Source: JANXUC01 sp043782485 (GTDB lineage: Bacteria; Acidobacteriota; Terriglobia; Terriglobales; Acidobacteriaceae). Taken from it: 64,000 nucleotides of DNA. The DNA lies in contig JAYWAL010000106.1 of assembly GCA_043782485.1 (NCBI GenBank), positions 4,710 through 68,709 on the forward strand, in the 5' to 3' direction. The first letter of the stretch is position 1. The number at the start of each line of letters is the position of its first letter. A program made the translations under genes and the position numbers. This document shows positions 60,227 through 64,000 of the stretch, piece by piece. The notes beneath the pieces are model-generated. The model did no database searches, was not told the DNA's origin, and saw nothing but the letters and a program-made list of their open reading frames with translations.

Positions 60227-61207
60227 CTAGGGTTTGGCGTGTGCGCGGAAGAATTGCAAATCCGCCACATTGTGTGCGGGCAGGTATTTGTGCGCGGTGC
60301 CCACTTCCCAGATGAATTTCACCTGGGCGCCACCGTAACAGGACGAGGCGCTTTTGTTGTTGAAAACTTTCACCCCGCTAATCACTTGGCAAAGGGGTAG
60401 GGCTGTCGTCTGCACCTTGCAATGATTCTGGCTGGCGAAGAAATTAAACGTGCCATCCACGGTCGACTTTTCGGGGAGATACTTGTTCCAATCCCATTTC
60501 GTCGAGCACGGGTCCACGCCTACTTGGTTGGTATCGAGCGTTCCGTGATACTCCACAATCGAGATGGGGCTGGCAATGTTGGGGACTGTCGCGCTGCCCA
60601 GGGTTGACTGCAAAGAACCGGAATCAATGGCGACGGCCGCAACCATATCCGAGAGTTCGACGGCCGACAGCGAAGCCATGAATGCCCCAACGGAGAAACC
60701 AACCACATAGACCTTCTTATGGTTGATGGCGGGGTACTTCGCTTCCAGGGTCGTGATCAGTTGCCGCAAATATCCGACGTCATCCGGATACGGCGTGAAC
60801 GGTGGAGACTTCTTGGAAAACACCATGTTGTTAAAAAAGCCGGCGTTCCAAGCCCAGTATCCGGGCGAATTTTTACTGGTGGCATCCGGGTCCCAGGTGG
60901 AAACGGCAGCCACGACAATGCATCCCGCACCCTTCTGCTTACAGGTGTAGTCCCAGCCGTAGTAGTTGTTATCGGGGACGGTGGCGGAGCTCGCGTATTT
61001 CAAGCCGTGGAGAGTGATGATCAATTCACCCGAAAGTGGAACACTGGAAGGAGGAATTACTACGGTGTAATGGCGGGTGACATTCTTCCAAGGAAAGGTT
61101 CCCTTGACGACTGTTTGCGCTGGGGCAAACGATGAGAGGCATGTCGAAAACGCAAGCGTTAAGGTGACGACTGAAAGAACTTTCTTCATGTAATTTTTTC
61201 CTGACAT
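60227..61207 (-). CDS. Secreted PHB-depolymerase/feruloyl-esterase-like hydrolase
   Basis: 326 residues from ATG 61207 (GAGGA at 9 bases); ATG 61189 with AGGA is an equally good alternative. A signal peptide ends near FAPAQT. The alpha/beta hydrolase fold shows LIITLHGLKYAS, the nucleophile elbow VYVVGFSVGAFMAS, and a catalytic His probably in VGTAHKYLP. Six cysteines suggest disulfides in the exported protein. The likely action is on polymeric or carbohydrate esters. Confidence 0.75.
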   Translation of the reverse strand: MSGKNYMKKVLSVVTLTLAFSTCLSSFAPAQTVVKGTFPWKNVTRHYTVVIPPSSVPLSGELIITLHGLKYASSATVPDNNYYGWDYTCKQKGAGCIVVAAVSTWDPDATSKNSPGYWAWNAGFFNNMVFSKKSPPFTPYPDDVGYLRQLITTLEAKYPAINHKKVYVVGFSVGAFMASLSAVELSDMVAAVAIDSGSLQSTLGSATVPNIASPISIVEYHGTLDTNQVGVDPCSTKWDWNKYLPEKSTVDGTFNFFASQNHCKVQTTALPLCQVISGVKVFNNKSASSCYGGAQVKFIWEVGTAHKYLPAHNVADLQFFRAHAKP

Positions 61208-61614
61208 TGGGGGATTTCCTCTACTCCACGATCGCTGGCCGCGCTTCTTGCGCCTCCTTCTTTCCTTAAGATTTCTTGAAACTTCAGCTACAACTCACGG
61301 CTGAACCACCTGTAAATTCAGTGCGCTTGGCACGCACGCCGGAGTTCACCGCGACAACGGAAGCCTTCCTAGTCGAGATGAAATCCACGACTGACCCCGG
61401 AGACTTTGCACGCACCCCGCCACTCTCAGCGCTGCAACACGATTTTCACAATACTTTGGGCCGTATCCCCAGACTCATGTCCTGACATGTCCATTCCTGG
61501 TCCATCCCTTCCTGGTCCATCCCTGGCGGCCGCATTTGCCATTCTTTCCGGGACATAAGACAATGACGGGCGAGCTATTCCCGCGCTCGGGTCGTTCCTG
61601 CACTTTTAACCTCT
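61208..61614. other. Intergenic region with a short tandem duplication
   Basis: 407 bases between divergent hydrolase genes. A 15-bp unit TTCCTGGTCCATCCC is repeated exactly at 61494-61508 and 61509-61523. No gene, RNA or clear promoter pair is seen; the small frame at 61276-61485 has no ribosome site or family resemblance. Confidence 0.6.
61494..61523. repeat. 15-bp tandem duplication
   Basis: TTCCTGGTCCATCCC occurs twice head to tail, followed by TGG that starts a third partial unit. Confidence 0.8.
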
Positions 61615-62328
61615 ATGAATCGTGAATATCACCGTTGGTTCAGCAAGGACCTCAATCGCGAAATGGAGATGTTGGTATTCGGCCATGGGGGAATGCCCAT
61701 GGTGGTGTTCCCGACTTCCATGGGCCGCTTCTTCGAGTACTCCGACCGCGGCATGATTGCCGCTCTCGCCCATAAGATCGACAGCGGCCAGCTTCAGGTC
61801 TTTTGCCCGGACAGTGTTGATACGGAGAGCTGGTACAACAGGAGCGCGCACCCGCGCGGGCGCGTGCAGCGGCATGTGCAGTATGAAAACTACATTCTGA
61901 ATGACGTGCTGCCGCTCATCCGGAATAAGAACAACAATGGACAGCTCACTCTGACCGGATGCAGTTTCGGCGGATACCAGGCGCTCAACTTCGCGCTCAA
62001 ACATCCCGATGTGGTCACGCACTGCGTCTGCATGAGCGGGTCCTACGACATCAAGCAGTTCCTCGACGGCTACTACGACAACGATTGCTACTTCAACAAT
62101 CCGCCGGATTTTCTGCCGAACATGACGGACGAGTGGTTTCTGCGCCAGTACCGCGAACGCATTCGCTGGGTTCTAGCCACCGGCGATTGGGATATGTGCC
62201 TGGACCAGAACGTAAAGATGGCGGGAATCATGCATGCCCGGGGCATTCCACATTGGCTCGACATCTGGGGCGATAACACCACACATGACTGGCCCGCGTG
62301 GCTGCGCATGACGGGGAAATATTTCTAA
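61615..62328 (+). CDS. Cytoplasmic esterase-family (PF00756) protein
   Basis: 237 residues without a signal peptide. The core shows MLVFGHGGMPMVVFPTS, the nucleophile elbow LTGCSFGGYQALNFAL, and a catalytic His near NTTHDWPAWL. It is followed by a dipeptidase gene and then an ATP-grasp-like gene on the same strand. Substrate is unknown; the acyl-transferring subset of the family also has this fold. Confidence 0.78.
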   Translation: MNREYHRWFSKDLNREMEMLVFGHGGMPMVVFPTSMGRFFEYSDRGMIAALAHKIDSGQLQVFCPDSVDTESWYNRSAHPRGRVQRHVQYENYILNDVLPLIRNKNNNGQLTLTGCSFGGYQALNFALKHPDVVTHCVCMSGSYDIKQFLDGYYDNDCYFNNPPDFLPNMTDEWFLRQYRERIRWVLATGDWDMCLDQNVKMAGIMHARGIPHWLDIWGDNTTHDWPAWLRMTGKYF

Positions 62329-62348
62329 ATTCGATTCTGGAGCGTTTC

Positions 62349-63533
62349 GTGAAGACCATCCGCTATTTGCTGGCAATATTCACCTTACTGGCGCCCATGG
62401 CAGCCCGAGCCCAAGCCACGCCTGCGGAGATGGCCGAAGCCAGACACATCCAAGCCACAGTCCTCGGCGTAGACAGCCACAACGACACTGCCCAACGCGT
62501 CCTCATCGAAGGAGTCGACCTGGGGCAACGCCTACCCGACGGCATGGTGGACCTCGCCCGCTTGCGAGAGGGCGGTGTGCACGTTCCATTCTTTGCACTC
62601 TGGGTGCCGACTTACTATCACGGAGCCGAGGCGGTGCGCCGCACCCTGGACCTGCGCGATGCCATGCAACGAGTATTCGACAAATACCCCGACCAGATTG
62701 AGCTGGCTACCAGCGCGCGTGACATTGAACGCATTGTGAAGCAAAAGAAGATTGCTGCCGTTCTAACGGCCGAAGGCGGCCACCAGATCGATGATGACCT
62801 CGGCGTGCTTCGCATGTACCGGCGCATGGGGATTCTCTCCATGACACTCACCCATTTCCGTAACAACAACTGGGCTGACTCCTCGACCAGTCCGGCGGTG
62901 CATAACGGCCTCACCGACTTTGGCAAGCAGGTAGTTCGCGAAATGAATGCGCTCGGCATGATCGTGGATATTTCTCACGTGTCCGACAAGACGTTCTACG
63001 ATGTGCTCGAAGTTACTACAAAGCCAGTCATTGCCTCCCATTCCTCGTGCTTCGTAAAATCCGACATCCCGCGCAACATGAAAGACGACATGTTCCGCGC
63101 CCTGGCTAAAAATGGCGGGGTGGTCGGCGTGAACTTTGGATCGTCATTCCTAAGCCAGAAAGATGCCGAGGAACTCAAACAACACATTGCCCACCGCAAC
63201 GCCTCGGAACCTGATCTGACGGGCGCGGAGTTGGACAAGTACGCGGTCAAGGATCACGCAGACAGCGAGGAAACTCACCCTAGGACCGGTGCCGCCAACG
63301 TGGAAGACGCCGCAGACTGCATCGACCACATCGTGAAGATTGCAGGCATTGATCACGTTGGTATCGGGAGCGATTTCGACGGCATTCCCAGCGTGCCCCT
63401 GGGGCTGGAAGACGTTTCGAAGCTGCCTGCTTTGACGGCGGCCTTGCTCCATCGCGGTTACAAGGAAGCGGATATTCGAAAGATTATGGGTGAAAATTTT
63501 TTGCGTGTGATTCGGGTAGTTGTTGGGAATTAG
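62349..63533 (+). CDS. Secreted membrane-dipeptidase-type metallopeptidase (M19)
   Basis: 394 residues from the GTG at 62349 (GGAG 7 bases upstream), which starts a signal peptide ending near AARAQA. The metal ligands of renal dipeptidase are visible: VDSHNDTAQ, the bridging Glu in LTAEGGHQID, His in SHSSCF and HIGVGSDFDG-like VGIGSDFDGIPSVP. It should cleave dipeptides, including those with D- or modified residues, in the periplasm. Only 20 bases separate it from the esterase gene. Confidence 0.9.
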   Translation: MKTIRYLLAIFTLLAPMAARAQATPAEMAEARHIQATVLGVDSHNDTAQRVLIEGVDLGQRLPDGMVDLARLREGGVHVPFFALWVPTYYHGAEAVRRTLDLRDAMQRVFDKYPDQIELATSARDIERIVKQKKIAAVLTAEGGHQIDDDLGVLRMYRRMGILSMTLTHFRNNNWADSSTSPAVHNGLTDFGKQVVREMNALGMIVDISHVSDKTFYDVLEVTTKPVIASHSSCFVKSDIPRNMKDDMFRALAKNGGVVGVNFGSSFLSQKDAEELKQHIAHRNASEPDLTGAELDKYAVKDHADSEETHPRTGAANVEDAADCIDHIVKIAGIDHVGIGSDFDGIPSVPLGLEDVSKLPALTAALLHRGYKEADIRKIMGENFLRVIRVVVGN

Positions 63534-63540
63534 GGTTTAG

Positions 63541-63580
63541 AACCAGACGTCGCGGGCGAGGGTGCCCACGCTCCACGAGC
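63541..63580. repeat. Dispersed GGCGAGGGTGCCC repeat
   Basis: AACCAGACGTCGCGGGCGAG followed by GGTGCCCACGCTCCACGA matches the copy at 34763-34800. It fills the gap between the dipeptidase and the next gene. Confidence 0.5.
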
Positions 63581-63591
63581 ATGAGGAAACT

Positions 63592-64000
63592 ATGAAAAAG
63601 ATCGGCATTCTATTTGGCAAGGAAAATACCTTTCCACCAGCCGTGGTCCAGTACATCAATTCCATGAACGTCCCGGGCGTCACGGCTGAGTACGTCAAAA
63701 TCGGCGGCGTCCAAATGGCTGCCGCTAGCGGCTACGACGTCATCATCGACCGCATTTCCCAGGACATCGAGTTCTACCGCGCGTTCCTCAAAAACGCCGC
63801 CCTCTGCGGCACCATCGTCATCAACAACCCCTTCTGGTGGACAGCAGACGACAAGTTTTTTAACTACGCACTCGCCACCAAGCTCGGCGTAGCCATCCCG
63901 CCCACCGTGATTCTGCCGCAACACGAGCATCCGCCAGACACGAGCGAGCAATCGATGCGGAACCTGATCTTCCCTTTGAACTGGGAAGAGATATTCCAGT
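63592..64000 (+). CDS. ATP-grasp-like protein, 5' end only
   Basis: An open frame from ATG 63592 (AGGAAAC just upstream) runs off the right edge after 136 codons. It begins MKKIGILFGKENTFPPAVV and continues with SGYDVIIDRISQDIEFYRAFL, INNPFWWTADDKFFNYALA and KLGVAIPPTVILP. This alternation resembles the pre-ATP-grasp and early ATP-grasp region of RimK/glutathione-synthetase-like ligases, but the ATP-binding core lies outside the window. Context with a dipeptidase and an esterase suggests peptide ligation or turnover. Confidence 0.6.
   Translation, partial: MKKIGILFGKENTFPPAVVQYINSMNVPGVTAEYVKIGGVQMAAASGYDVIIDRISQDIEFYRAFLKNAALCGTIVINNPFWWTADDKFFNYALATKLGVAIPPTVILPQHEHPPDTSEQSMRNLIFPLNWEEIFQ

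Noticed and set aside
61276..61485. 69-codon frame between the two hydrolase genes
   Set aside because: No ribosome site, no signal peptide and no family resemblance.
1..64000. tRNA, rRNA, riboswitch, prophage or insertion sequence
   Set aside because: I looked for T-loop patterns, transposase motifs and phage gene order and saw none that I could support by eye; a covariance-model search could still find small RNAs.

Overview
The window looks like chromosomal DNA of a soil-type Acidobacteriota (Terriglobia/Koribacter-like). This is inferred from gene content: a DUF6152 protein, bacillithiol genes bshA and bshC, a pyrophosphate-type phosphofructokinase, kinase-TPR proteins, secreted CxxCH proteins and repeated TGTCATTCTGAGCG-type intergenic repeats. 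It is gene-dense, with many 4-nt ATGA/GTGA overlaps. No phage, IS element, CRISPR array, rRNA or tRNA was recognised.

Layout. 1-6.3 kb: the start of a HAD hydrolase gene, a TPR membrane protein broken by a frameshift, a secreted two-CxxCH protein, a beta-barrel-like protein and a DUF6152 / membrane protein / cytochrome c operon. 6.4-11.2 kb: phosphoesterase lipoprotein, FkbH-like HAD enzyme, acyl carrier protein and MBOAT acyltransferase, read as an operon that loads a small acyl group on ACP and transfers it to an envelope substrate. 11.2-17.6 kb (minus strand): histidine operon in the order hisI-G-D-C-B-H-F-A. It is preceded by a His-rich leader peptide and an attenuator whose alternative hairpins can be drawn base by base. 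17.6-34.6 kb: methyltransferase, bshC, SPFH protein, secreted WD-like protein, sugar isomerase-like protein, a lone nuoB, an SDR, accA, XdhC-like protein, alcohol dehydrogenase, 6-phosphogluconolactonase, bshA, a LytS-type kinase, a SpoIIE-type phosphatase and ruvC.

34.8-42 kb: an ABC exporter whose permease is fused to an amidohydrolase, then a fatty-acid desaturase, a two-component system and the phosphofructokinase. 42.1-54.2 kb (minus strand): a tight lipid-type operon (degenerate-HAD fatty-acyl reductase, second NAD-dependent reductase, polysaccharide pyruvyl transferase-like protein, two AMP-ligases, enoyl-CoA hydratase, ACP, lipid kinase), followed by a split thioredoxin/VKOR pair and an esterase. 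54.3-64 kb: polyphosphate-glucokinase-like ROK kinase, a Ser/Thr kinase-TPR gene broken near its 3' end, a large radical SAM protein resembling tetraether-lipid synthases, a parS-like palindrome, two esterases, an M19 dipeptidase and the start of an ATP-grasp-like gene.

The strongest candidates for something new are the his attenuator, the permease-amidohydrolase fusion, and the acyl activation/reduction operon with a Tes-like radical SAM gene a few kilobases away. All functional calls come from reading motifs by eye; no database search was run.
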